40,469 bases of DNA from an uncultured Clostridia bacterium (GTDB taxonomy: Bacteria > Bacillota > Clostridia > TANB77 > CAG-508), in assembly GCA_947626335.1 (NCBI GenBank), contig CANQRY010000008.1:1-40469 (forward strand). Direction: 5' to 3'. How positions within the stretch are numbered: the stretch's first letter is position 1; every line of letters begins with the position of its first letter. Below are positions 26,036 through 34,744 of this stretch, one piece after another. Under the pieces are notes generated by a model, which was not told the DNA's origin, did not search any database, and saw only the letters and a list, made by a program, of their open reading frames with translations. A program made the position numbers and the translations under genes.

Positions 26036-26884
26036 ATGGCAGTTATTACATTTTGCAGTAATGAAACAAAACCAACAGGTCAAACAACATCACTTGCTAC
26101 AATTGCTACACACATGTCTATAGAACATAATTATAAAATATTATTAGTATCAACTGCTTTTGATGACTTAAGTTTAGAAAACTGCTTTTGGGAATATGAA
26201 AAAATTAGACAAAATGCTGTAATAGATACTGGTGATAAAAATAAAAGTGTAGGACTAGCGTCTGGCATTGAAGGACTTATAACAGTATTAAATAGCAATA
26301 GAATTAGTAGTGAAATAATTAAAGATTATTCAAGAACAATATTAAAAGAAAGACTAGACATTCTAATGTCTCCAATAACAAAATCTTTTAATGAATATAC
26401 CAATATAGCAGAGTATTATACAACTATTCTTCAAAATGCTAATAAATATTATGATATAGTTTTTGTAGATTTAAATAGACAAATGCCTAGCAAAGACAAA
26501 GTTGCTATTTTGCAAATGTCTGATGTTGTTGTTTTAAATTTATCACAAAAATTAAAAGCAATAAATGATTTTATAAAACTAAAAGAAAAAGATGAATTCT
26601 ATAAAAGAAAAAATGTAATGCTTACAATTAGTAGATATGATAAATTTTCAAAATATAACAATAAAAATATTACAAGATATTTAAAAGAAAGAAAACTAAT
26701 TTCAGCCGTACCATATAACACATTACTATTCGAAGCATGTTCAGAAGGAACAATAATAGATTTTATAGTAAAAATGAGAAGCGTATCAGACGAAACGGAT
26801 AATAATTTTATTTTCTTAAAAGAAGTTAAAGAAGCTTCTAATGATATTATATTTAAATTGCAAGAATTACAAATGAAAATTTAA
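26036..26884 (+). CDS. MinD/CpaE-like ATPase with variant phosphate loop (second copy)
   Basis: A 282-residue MinD/ParA-like protein. The N-terminus reads ITFCSNETKPTGQTTSLATI, where the loop has Gln in place of the invariant Lys (TGQTTS), so activity is doubtful although nucleotide may still bind. YYDIVFVDLNRQMP is the Walker B-like strand and DVVVLNLSQ a later core strand. The C-terminal part (NITRYLKERKLISAVPYN, LLFEACSEG) matches MinD/CpaE ends. It starts 5 bases after the first copy. Its probable role is positioning of the pilus machine. Confidence 0.7.
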   Translation: MAVITFCSNETKPTGQTTSLATIATHMSIEHNYKILLVSTAFDDLSLENCFWEYEKIRQNAVIDTGDKNKSVGLASGIEGLITVLNSNRISSEIIKDYSRTILKERLDILMSPITKSFNEYTNIAEYYTTILQNANKYYDIVFVDLNRQMPSKDKVAILQMSDVVVLNLSQKLKAINDFIKLKEKDEFYKRKNVMLTISRYDKFSKYNNKNITRYLKERKLISAVPYNTLLFEACSEGTIIDFIVKMRSVSDETDNNFIFLKEVKEASNDIIFKLQELQMKI

Positions 26885-26906
26885 TCTGAAAGGAGAAGTC
26901 TAAAAG

Positions 26907-28887
26907 ATGCCTAATATACTTTTAATTGTAATTGTATTACTAATAGCAGCTTTTCTAATCTTACGATTTATTAAAAAAAGACAGAGTGAGCAAGCTGAAG
27001 AAGAAATAGAAGTAGATGATAAAACATTTACCCTAGAACTCATGACAGCATTTGTTAAAAAAAGATTAGATGAAATTACTAAAATAAATTTATATGATAT
27101 AGGACTTTCAGAAGAAGAATTAAAAAGAAGAAAACAAAAAAAATATGAACTAAAAAAAGCCCTAAAAGGTTGTACATATGGTGATGTTAACGATAAAAAA
27201 TACGTTAAAGAACTTATATATGACTTATTATACCGTGAATATGGAGTAGATGAAACAAATATATCAAATGCTATACCTTTTGATATTCCATCACTTTTAA
27301 CTCCTCAAGATAAATTTGATGTTATTATATATATGTATAAAAATGAATTCGGATATGAAGCAATGGGAGAGCTTATTAAGAAATATAAGCTAGATGAATT
27401 AAAATATGTATCAGGAGAGTCAAAACCTTGCTATGTAATAACTCCAGAAGAAATAGAAGACATATATGATAAAGAAAATTTTGCTTTAACATTTACAGAC
27501 AAACTAAATGTTGTAGTACAAAGGATTTATCAACACTATAAAGGCTACAGCAGTATTGATGAAATTAGAGATATGAATATAGATGGTATATCTGGCGGTG
27601 TATCAGGACTTCCAGAGTCATTCTTAAGCCAGGTTGCACAAACAGATGGAGATTATTTAGATCAAATAGCTGATCACAAAGTTCCACGTGCTTGTGATAG
27701 CATTTGGATAATGTTCCATGGTAAATCAATTCGTTTAGCGTTCCTTTCATTTGGAACAGAAGCAGAACTTAAACGAGTTTGCCAAAACATATATAAATAT
27801 AACAATCCAGGACAATTATCAGACACAAATGGTTATAAAATTAATGAAATGAAAGACGGTTCTCGTGTTGTTGTTGTAAGACCAAGTATGTCTGAAACAT
27901 GGGCATTCTTCGTAAGAAAATTCGACGTCCAACGTGCTTCACTAGAACAAATTATACGTTTTCCAGGAAAAGAAGAAGCAATTGATTTATTAAAATATTT
28001 AGTAAAAGGTGCAAGAATTATTTCTCTAACTGGTGAGCAAGGTTGCCGGAAAAACAACAATGCTTATGGCTATGATAGAAAATATATATGAAACAATGAA
28101 CCTTCGTATTACAGAAACTGCATTTGAGCTTCACTTAAGAAAAATTTATCCAACAAGAAATATCTTATCAATGAGGGAAACAGAAACAGTTTCTGGACAA
28201 GACTGCTTAGACGTTCAGAAAAAAACCGATGGTTCTGTTAATATCATAGGTGAGGTTGCAACAGACCCAGTAGCATCTTGGATGATTCAATCTGCACAGG
28301 TTGCATCTAAATTTACTTTATTTACTCACCACGCAAAAACTTTTCCAGACTTAGTTACAGCTCTTCGTAACTCAATGTTGAGAGCAGGTGTATTTAAAAA
28401 TGAAAGAACTGCAGAAGAACAAGTTGTACAAGTATTAAACTTTGACATTCACTTAGTAAAAGACTTTAGAGGTAGAAGATATATTGAAAGAGTTACTGAA
28501 TGTATTCCAGTAGAAGAAAAGAATGAATATACATATGATCACAGAAAAGAAAAAACATTAGAAGGTAAATTAGATAAATTTATTGATAATGCTACAGTAT
28601 ATTTTACAAAAACAACAAATAGAGAATTATATAAATATAGAAATATACTAGAGTACCATGATGGAACTTATGTACTTACAAATCCAATATCAGAACATAA
28701 TATTAAAGAAATGAGAAACAACATGGATGATAGTGATTTAGATGGATTTGACAATTTCCTAGAAAGAAACTGGGGAATTAAAATCAAAAAACTTGATAAT
28801 GAAACTGATGAAATTGTAACTACTTCAGCTTCTACAAGTGAAACAAAAAGAAGAGGAAGAAGACCAAAAAATATAGTAGAAGCATAA
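26907..28887 (+). CDS. tadA: CpaF/TadA-type pilus secretion ATPase, read through a +1 shift at CGG 28047
   Basis: A 659-residue hexameric traffic ATPase that powers pilin assembly. Unusually it begins with a membrane helix (ILLIVIVLLIAAFLILRFI, about 4-22). The N-terminal domain runs to about 330. The first frame reads GEQGC then Arg and stops at 28091. Skipping the C of CGG at 28047 restores the Walker A exactly: G376-E-Q-G-C-G381-K382-T383. The rest follows: Walker B-like VNIIGEV, FTHHAKTFPDLVTALRNSML and GRRYIERVTE. Gly381 is invariant in Walker A, so the shift must yield Gly. Without recoding the protein cannot bind ATP. A basic, low-complexity end (KRRGRRPKN) closes it. Confidence 0.9.
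28047..28051 (+). other. In-frame CGG: +1 frameshift site inside the Walker A of TadA
   Basis: The first frame reads TGC CGG AAA AAC AAC. Skipping C28047 gives TGC GGA AAA ACA ACA, that is Cys-Gly-Lys-Thr-Thr. This is the most exact of the five sites because the residue is fixed by the motif. Confidence 0.85.
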
Positions 28888-28923
28888 AAAATAGCTTATA
28901 AGAAAGAGGTGAGTTTTAAGGTA

Positions 28924-31011
28924 ATGGATTCTAAAATGTTGTTATACTTAATGGGTGGAGTTTGTGCATTACTTGCTGTGCTTGTGGTTGCTTTTTTAAT
29001 CATAAATAAAAAATTAAAAACCTCTGAAGCAAGACAAATTAGAAGACTAAGAGAAGGAACACAAGAAAAATCTTTCTCAATTGAAGTTTTATATCAAAAA
29101 TTATATGTTATTTACCTTAAAACACCATTTTTAAAAAGATATCTATTAAAAATTAGAAGAAGATTAGCAATTATAAATGTGGATGATGAGTATTTAACTA
29201 GAAAGCAAGCATCAAAAATACTAACTAATACAATTCTTATAATTGTACCACTTGCACTTATAATTATTGCTATAACACATAATAATACTTTACTTATGAT
29301 TATGTTACTTATTTTTGAACTATTCATGGTAGATACTTTTATTGATGGTATGGTAGACAAACTAGATAATAAATTATTAAGAGAACAAATAGATTTTTTC
29401 TCAGAAATAAGACATGCTTATCATGAATTTAATATGGTTGAAGAAGCAATATATCAAGTAGCACAAGATGATGAAAAACCAGAAATGTCTAGACAAGCTG
29501 AAAAAATCTATGAGGTTTTAATTTCAAATGATCCAGAAGGGGAACTTGAAAAATATTATGATATTGCACCAAATAGTTATTTAAAGGAATTTGCTGGAAT
29601 TTCATATTTAACCAAAGAATTTGGTGACAGAAAAATAGATAACTCATCTTTATATTTAAAAAACTTAAATAATATTACACAAGAAATGCAACTAGAAATT
29701 TTAAAAAGAGATAAATTAGATTATACATTTCAAAGCTTATCTGTAATTGCAATTTTACCAATGCTTGCAATTGAACCAATAAAAAACTGGGCAGTATCTC
29801 AATTTAGCTTTACAGCAGGATTTTATAATGGAAAAAATGGTATGATTGTACAAATACTAATCTTAATTGCCACATTTGTTTGTTATATATTAACCAGAAA
29901 ACTAAAAGACAATGGATCAACTGCAATGAACACTAAAAACACAGAAAATCCTTGGCAAGAAAAAATATATAAAATTCCTTTTATCAAAAAAATAGTAGAC
30001 TTATTTATACCAAAACAAGGAACAAAAGAATATTCTAATTTAAAAAAGAATATGAAAGATGCTGCATCTAAAGATAAAATGGAGTGGATATATGTAAATA
30101 GACTTACATTATGTATTTTAGTTTTTATTGTTAGTATTTTCTTAATCGGACAACTACATCAAATAACAATAAATAACGTATTTACGGACCCTACTGTAAC
30201 ATATAACTTAATAGGTGACCTACAGGGAAAAGAACTGAAAACTGCAATGGAACTTACTGAATCGGATAACGATTACATACGATTCTTTAGAGGAGATACT
30301 TCTATAACTCAAGAGAAAATGGAAGAAACAATGAAAAGAGGAAAGGTAAACAAAGACTATGTAAACAGTACAGATTCAGAAATCTCTACAGCTGCAGAAA
30401 GAATCTTAGACAAATTGCAAACTGTTAATTCAGAGCAAATGCAATGGTTTGAGATCCTAATTGCAATGGTATTTGCCATAATAGCATATAATGCTCCTAT
30501 CTGGATGCTAAAGTTCCAAGCTAAAATGCGTCAACTAGAAATGGAAGACGAGGTTATGCAATTTAATACTATTATATTAATGCTTATGAAAATAGAAAGA
30601 GTAAATGTTGAAATTATATTAGAATGGCTTGAACGTTATGCTAATATTTTCAAAGAACCAATTAGTAAATGCGTAAACAACTACGAAAGCGGTGCATGGG
30701 AAGCTCTAGAACAATTAAAAGAAGATGTTACTTTCCAACAATTTATTAGAATAGTAGAAAGCCTTCAAGCAGCAGTTGAAAAAATTCCAATTGCAGATGC
30801 GTTTGATGAACTAGATACAGAAAGAGATTACTATCAAGCAAAAAGGAAAGAATCTAATGAAAGACTAATTTCTAGAAAAGGTAGAATAGGTAAATTGATA
30901 GGTTTTGCACCAATGGTTATACTATTTGTTGGATTTTTAATTGTTCCATTAGTATTTATTGGTTTAACAAGTATGACAGAATCATTTAATAGTATGACAT
31001 CAACAGTATAG
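28924..31011 (+). CDS. TadB-TadC fusion: pilus inner-membrane platform
   Basis: A 695-residue protein in which two type II secretion F (T2SSF)-like units are joined. The first half has an N-terminal helix, a helix pair near 95-135, the LREQIDFFSEIRHAYHEFNM segment and helices near 270-330. The second half has helices near 400 and 520, then MEDEVMQFNTIILMLMKIER, DAFDELDTERDYYQAKRKE and C-terminal helices (APMVILFVGFLIVPLVFI). In other Tad systems TadB and TadC are separate genes. The start is ATG 28924, 10 bases after GAGGTGAG; a GTG at 28909 overlaps that site. It forms the membrane platform for the ATPase. Confidence 0.78.
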   Translation: MDSKMLLYLMGGVCALLAVLVVAFLIINKKLKTSEARQIRRLREGTQEKSFSIEVLYQKLYVIYLKTPFLKRYLLKIRRRLAIINVDDEYLTRKQASKILTNTILIIVPLALIIIAITHNNTLLMIMLLIFELFMVDTFIDGMVDKLDNKLLREQIDFFSEIRHAYHEFNMVEEAIYQVAQDDEKPEMSRQAEKIYEVLISNDPEGELEKYYDIAPNSYLKEFAGISYLTKEFGDRKIDNSSLYLKNLNNITQEMQLEILKRDKLDYTFQSLSVIAILPMLAIEPIKNWAVSQFSFTAGFYNGKNGMIVQILILIATFVCYILTRKLKDNGSTAMNTKNTENPWQEKIYKIPFIKKIVDLFIPKQGTKEYSNLKKNMKDAASKDKMEWIYVNRLTLCILVFIVSIFLIGQLHQITINNVFTDPTVTYNLIGDLQGKELKTAMELTESDNDYIRFFRGDTSITQEKMEETMKRGKVNKDYVNSTDSEISTAAERILDKLQTVNSEQMQWFEILIAMVFAIIAYNAPIWMLKFQAKMRQLEMEDEVMQFNTIILMLMKIERVNVEIILEWLERYANIFKEPISKCVNNYESGAWEALEQLKEDVTFQQFIRIVESLQAAVEKIPIADAFDELDTERDYYQAKRKESNERLISRKGRIGKLIGFAPMVILFVGFLIVPLVFIGLTSMTESFNSMTSTV

Positions 31012-31043
31012 TTATCTTTTTAGAAAGGAGATAAGTTCAAAGT

Positions 31044-31700
31044 ATGGAAAATGCATCAAAAGCTTTAATTATGGCAGGTTCTGTTCTATTATCTTTACTC
31101 ATTATTGGAGCATTAGTATATATGTTTAACCAATTAGGATTTTTTAGTCAAAGACAGTCAGATGAAGATGCTATAAAAAAATTAACTGAATATAATAAAG
31201 AAATAGAAACATTTAATAAAGAAACATTGTATGGTAGTGAACTACTATCTTTAGCTAATTTAATTGACGACTATAATAAGAGACAAGCAGATTTACAAGG
31301 CTATTCACAAATTGCTTTTGAAGTAGAAATGACAGAAATAACAGGAGAAAATGGTGAAGCTGTTATAAAATCATCATATAAAGGAAATTCTTCATATTTG
31401 CAGCTGCTTCAGGACTTTAATAAAATTAACAATAAGTTAACTGATTTAAAAGAAAATAAAATATTAGGAAAAAGTATATCAGAATGGGTTGGAATGACCG
31501 ATTTTGCGATAATGGAATATTTAGAAAGAAATAATAAAACTTCAGAATATGAAAAAATAATAGAAAAAAGGCAAGAGTATAATATAATTGAGTCAGCAGT
31601 AAAAGAATTAAAAAATAAAAAGTTTGAAAGACCACAAGTAGAATATGATCCTAATACAGGTAGAGTAAGTAAAATGTCTTTTAAGCAGATAAAAATTTAA
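31044..31700 (+). CDS. MENA-type pilin-like membrane protein 1
   Basis: A 218-residue protein beginning MENASKALIMAGSVLLSLLI, so the membrane helix starts almost at residue 7 with no leader. The rest is charged, helical and exported by inference. The same start is found in three more genes downstream. Layout (N-terminal helix plus variable globular part, clustered after the TadBC gene) is that of pilins or minor pilins, but no prepilin cleavage site is present. An AAAGGAGAT site precedes it. Confidence 0.65.
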   Translation: MENASKALIMAGSVLLSLLIIGALVYMFNQLGFFSQRQSDEDAIKKLTEYNKEIETFNKETLYGSELLSLANLIDDYNKRQADLQGYSQIAFEVEMTEITGENGEAVIKSSYKGNSSYLQLLQDFNKINNKLTDLKENKILGKSISEWVGMTDFAIMEYLERNNKTSEYEKIIEKRQEYNIIESAVKELKNKKFERPQVEYDPNTGRVSKMSFKQIKI

Positions 31701-31722
31701 ACTTAAAAGGAGGGAAACACAC

Positions 31723-32289
31723 ATGGATGAAAATGCATCAAATGCTCTAATTATGGCAGCAGGTATACTATTAGGTATTATGATTCTTTCCATAGGTGTT
31801 TTCCTGTTTTATAGTTATGCTCAGTCTAGTTCAAATGCATATAAACAAATGGAAGCTACTCAAATAGAGCAATTTAATACTAACTTTTTAAAATACTATG
31901 GAGAAATAACAACAGAAGCTGAAGATTCAAATGGTAGAATAATAGAAACAAAAAGTCCAATATTATGTACAGCACATGATATAATTACTATAGCAAATTT
32001 TGCAAGAGAAAATAACATTAAATATGATTTAAGTGAACAATCACAATATGATGAAAGTACATATTATGTCCAAATAGATGTTGGAAAGACAATTAATACT
32101 AAAAATGTAGAAAAATGGAATGAAGAAGAAAAATTAAAATTTATACAAGATAACTCAACCATAAATATAACAACAGATGATGGAAAAACAAAGCAACAAA
32201 CCAAATATTATTATATATATGAGGAACCTAGAACTAGTAATATTACAAAAAGAGTATGTTATGTACATTTTATGGAATATATACCATAA
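31723..32289 (+). CDS. MENA-type pilin-like membrane protein 2
   Basis: A 188-residue protein beginning MDENASNALIMAAGILLGIM, a close relative of its neighbours over the first ~25 residues but different after. The soluble part shows ILCTAHDIITIANFARENN and YYYIYEEPRT and looks like a mixed alpha/beta domain. It lies 22 bases after copy 1 with AAAGGAGGG. Its likely role is as a minor pilin or shaft subunit. Confidence 0.65.
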   Translation: MDENASNALIMAAGILLGIMILSIGVFLFYSYAQSSSNAYKQMEATQIEQFNTNFLKYYGEITTEAEDSNGRIIETKSPILCTAHDIITIANFARENNIKYDLSEQSQYDESTYYVQIDVGKTINTKNVEKWNEEEKLKFIQDNSTINITTDDGKTKQQTKYYYIYEEPRTSNITKRVCYVHFMEYIP

Positions 32290-32317
32290 ATTTCTACATA
32301 AAATAACAAAAAAACAA

Positions 32318-32346
32318 TTGCATATTTAAATAAGCAATGTTATAAT
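32318..32346 (+). promoter_or_regulatory. Internal promoter within the pilin-like cluster
   Basis: TTGCAT (32318-32323), a 17-bp spacer and a perfect TATAAT (32341-32346), 18 bases before the next start codon. It could raise the level of the downstream subunits relative to the machine genes. Confidence 0.65.
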
Positions 32347-32363
32347 AAAGGAAGTAATAGCAA

Positions 32364-32801
32364 ATGAAAAAAAATTTTATAATAATTTTAACAATTCTTA
32401 TTATTTTACTTGCTATTTCAGCTTATTATGTATATAATGCTAGAAGCTTAGCAAAATTAGCTAAAAATTATAATCAATTTTATGAAGAATATTATAACAA
32501 AGAAATATTAGGTACAACTTTAATTAGCATTATAAATAAAGCAATGGATGACAACGAAAAAAATGGAGTGTTTACACAAAAAAATAATATTCTTTATGAA
32601 GAAAATGATGAAAATTCTATAAAAATAGAGGTTAAGTTTTCAGATGATCGTGCTAATGTATCCATGGAAAGCATAGCAAACCAGGGAACAGAATCATTTG
32701 TTAAATTATATCCAACAGCTACATTTAAATGTACAAAAATAGAATATCATCAAAAAACAAACAGAATTAAATATATGCTATTTGAGTATATAAAAGGTTG
32801 A
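32364..32801 (+). CDS. Small membrane-anchored protein of the pilus cluster
   Basis: A 145-residue protein with a basic N-terminus (MKKNF) and one membrane helix (about 4-21), then a charged domain (YNQFYEEYYNKEILGT, IKIEVKFSDDRANVS). Unlike its neighbours it lacks the MENA start. A pseudopilin-like role is possible from position and layout; no family is recognised. It has its own promoter. Confidence 0.55.
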   Translation: MKKNFIIILTILIILLAISAYYVYNARSLAKLAKNYNQFYEEYYNKEILGTTLISIINKAMDDNEKNGVFTQKNNILYEENDENSIKIEVKFSDDRANVSMESIANQGTESFVKLYPTATFKCTKIEYHQKTNRIKYMLFEYIKG

Positions 32802-32870
32802 TTTTATTATTAGAGAAATCTAATTTAAAATAAAAAATACAAAAGTTAAATTTAAAGGAGGAACTTTATT

Positions 32871-33338
32871 ATGGAAAATGCGTCAAAAGCATTAATTATA
32901 GCAGGAGCTATTTTAATATCAATTTTAATTATAGGATTAGGTATGTATGTATACCAACAAGCAGCTGGTGTAATGAAAACAGATGCACTTACTTCAGCAG
33001 AAAAAAATGCATATAATAGTAAATTTACAAATTTTGAAGGAACACAAAGTGGTGCTAGTGCAAGACAATTATGTAGCACTATTACATCACATAATATTAC
33101 AGCAGCAGATTCATCACAATATGTTACTGCAACATATGGTGTAGATTATGATACTACTGAAGGAAAAATAGATAATACATCAAAAACAGCTACAGATGTT
33201 AATAAAGAAGTAAACACAGCAAGAAATCAATTAAGAGCAGGAAAAAATTATAAAGTAACATTCACTTATGATGCACAAACAGGATATGTTGTAGGTGTAG
33301 GTTTCCAAGAAGTAGGAGCAGGCGGAGGAACAACCTAA
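32871..33338 (+). CDS. MENA-type pilin-like membrane protein 3 (candidate major subunit)
   Basis: A 155-residue protein beginning MENASKALIIAGAILISILI. The soluble part is small and rich in Thr, Ser, Ala and Asn (SQYVTATYGVDYDTT, YKVTFTYDAQTGYVVG) and ends in a Gly-rich tail. It is the shortest MENA copy and has the best ribosome binding site (AAAGGAGG) and a nearby promoter, so it is the best candidate for the major subunit; that ranking is inference. Confidence 0.65.
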   Translation: MENASKALIIAGAILISILIIGLGMYVYQQAAGVMKTDALTSAEKNAYNSKFTNFEGTQSGASARQLCSTITSHNITAADSSQYVTATYGVDYDTTEGKIDNTSKTATDVNKEVNTARNQLRAGKNYKVTFTYDAQTGYVVGVGFQEVGAGGGTT

Positions 33339-33360
33339 AAAATAACGGAGTGTAAAATTT

Positions 33361-34059
33361 ATGGAAAATGCTACAAATGCTTTAATGATTGGTTTTGCAG
33401 TAATAGTATTTGTATTAGCCCTATCTGTTTTTATGTATATGTTTACATTATTAAATACGACCTCAACTGAAATTATTAAAAGTACAGATATTACTGCTTT
33501 TTATCAATATGAGGGTGCAAATGAAGATAGATTGTCAAGAATAGTAGGATTAGAAACAATTATTCCAACTCTTTATAAATATTACAAAGAAAATTTTACA
33601 ATAATATTCTTAGATGAAAGTGGAAAACCTTTAGAACTTTATAAAACAGTAACAGAACCAGATTTATGGGGAAGTGGACTAGATATAGAGACAGGTAAAA
33701 ATCCGAATGTAGGAAACATAGGAAAATATTATACAAAATCAGAAACATCATATTCTACATACGATACACAAGGAATAGTGTGCTCATTTGACGTTGATGA
33801 AGAAACAACTCGTCATGAACCTTGGACAGGCACTATAACTGATTACAAAAACAATATTGATGCTTTTCTTAATGGAGGAATATTTTACTATCCAAGTCAA
33901 CAAGGAGTACCTGCTTACGAATATAGTGGTTTTGTAAAAAAATATAGTAACAAAAAATTTAGAGAATACTTAGGAGAATATACTTACACCAGAAAGAGTG
34001 ATACAAATTCAGAAGTAAGTAAGAAAAAAAGAGTAATTATATACAAATTAGAAAATTAA
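33361..34059 (+). CDS. MENA-type pilin-like membrane protein 4
   Basis: A 232-residue protein beginning MENATNALMIGFAVIVFVLA. Its larger soluble domain is rich in Tyr and Thr (YYTKSETSYSTYDTQGIVC, GGIFYYPSQQGVPAYEYSG). It has a single Cys in the domain, so no internal disulphide. It starts 22 bases after copy 3. A minor pilin or tip component is possible. Confidence 0.62.
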   Translation: MENATNALMIGFAVIVFVLALSVFMYMFTLLNTTSTEIIKSTDITAFYQYEGANEDRLSRIVGLETIIPTLYKYYKENFTIIFLDESGKPLELYKTVTEPDLWGSGLDIETGKNPNVGNIGKYYTKSETSYSTYDTQGIVCSFDVDEETTRHEPWTGTITDYKNNIDAFLNGGIFYYPSQQGVPAYEYSGFVKKYSNKKFREYLGEYTYTRKSDTNSEVSKKKRVIIYKLEN

Positions 34060-34092
34060 AACCAATAGTTTAAATAAAAGGAGTAAAATATT

Positions 34093-34623
34093 ATGAGTAT
34101 GGGTGATAGTTTAATTACAATTATTGCAATATTTTTAGCAGCTGTTTTAATGTTTGTTTTTCCGCTTATGTCATTAGCAGATAGAACGGATGATGTTTCA
34201 GAGCTTGTAGTACAATCAGCAACAGATGAATTTGTTGATAAAATTAGAAACACAGGAAAACTTACATTAGACGATTACGAAAAATATTTGCAGACAATTT
34301 CATCAACAGGAAATTCATTTGAAACAGATATGGTAATATACCAACTAGACGAAAACCCAGGTGTAAAAGTTACACAAGCAGAGCAAACTAAAATAGGTGA
34401 AAACGTATATTACAATATATATACTAGTCAAATTCAAGAAACATTAAGTAAAGATGGCAGAATGAGACTTAAAGAAGGCGACATGGTTTCTGTAACAGTA
34501 AAAAATACAAACCAAACTATTGCTCAAATTTTAAGAAACTTCTTTTATAGAATTGCAGGAAATGACTCATATGCTGTTGCAGCTAGTAAAAACGGAGTTG
34601 TTACTGTAAATGGAAGTAATTAA
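34093..34623 (+). CDS. Pilin-like membrane protein without the MENA start
   Basis: A 176-residue protein beginning MSMGDSLITIIAIFLAAVLM, again with an almost immediate membrane helix, followed by SLADRTDDVSELVVQSATDE and a domain with VSVTVKNTNQTIAQILRNFF. The D-x3-LVVQSATDEFVDKIR part resembles segments in minor pilins of Tad-like loci in clostridia as I recall them; this is not certain. It is the last gene before a strong terminator. Confidence 0.55.
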   Translation: MSMGDSLITIIAIFLAAVLMFVFPLMSLADRTDDVSELVVQSATDEFVDKIRNTGKLTLDDYEKYLQTISSTGNSFETDMVIYQLDENPGVKVTQAEQTKIGENVYYNIYTSQIQETLSKDGRMRLKEGDMVSVTVKNTNQTIAQILRNFFYRIAGNDSYAVAASKNGVVTVNGSN

Positions 34624-34687
34624 ATATTATTAAAAGGTTAACCTTTTGGGATTTTAGAATTTAAATCCCTACAATTATTTAAATTTA

Positions 34688-34714
34688 GGGAGTGGAAAAA
34701 ATCCACTCCCTTTT
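34688..34714 (+). terminator. Strong Rho-independent terminator after the pilin-like cluster
   Basis: GGGAGTGGA (34688-34696), an AAAAA loop, TCCACTCCC (34702-34710) and TTTT. Two further dyads precede it: AAAAGGTTAACCTTTT (34632-34647) and GGGATTT paired with AAATCCC (34648-34669). Together they mark the end of the pilus transcript, with partial read-through possible. Confidence 0.88.
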
Positions 34715-34744
34715 AAAGATATTAAACTAATGAAAGGAAACAAT

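Noticed and set aside
28033-28887. A separate gene starting just before the Walker A of the ATPase
   Set aside because: No ribosome binding site, and a start inside the phosphate loop would not make a functional ATPase.
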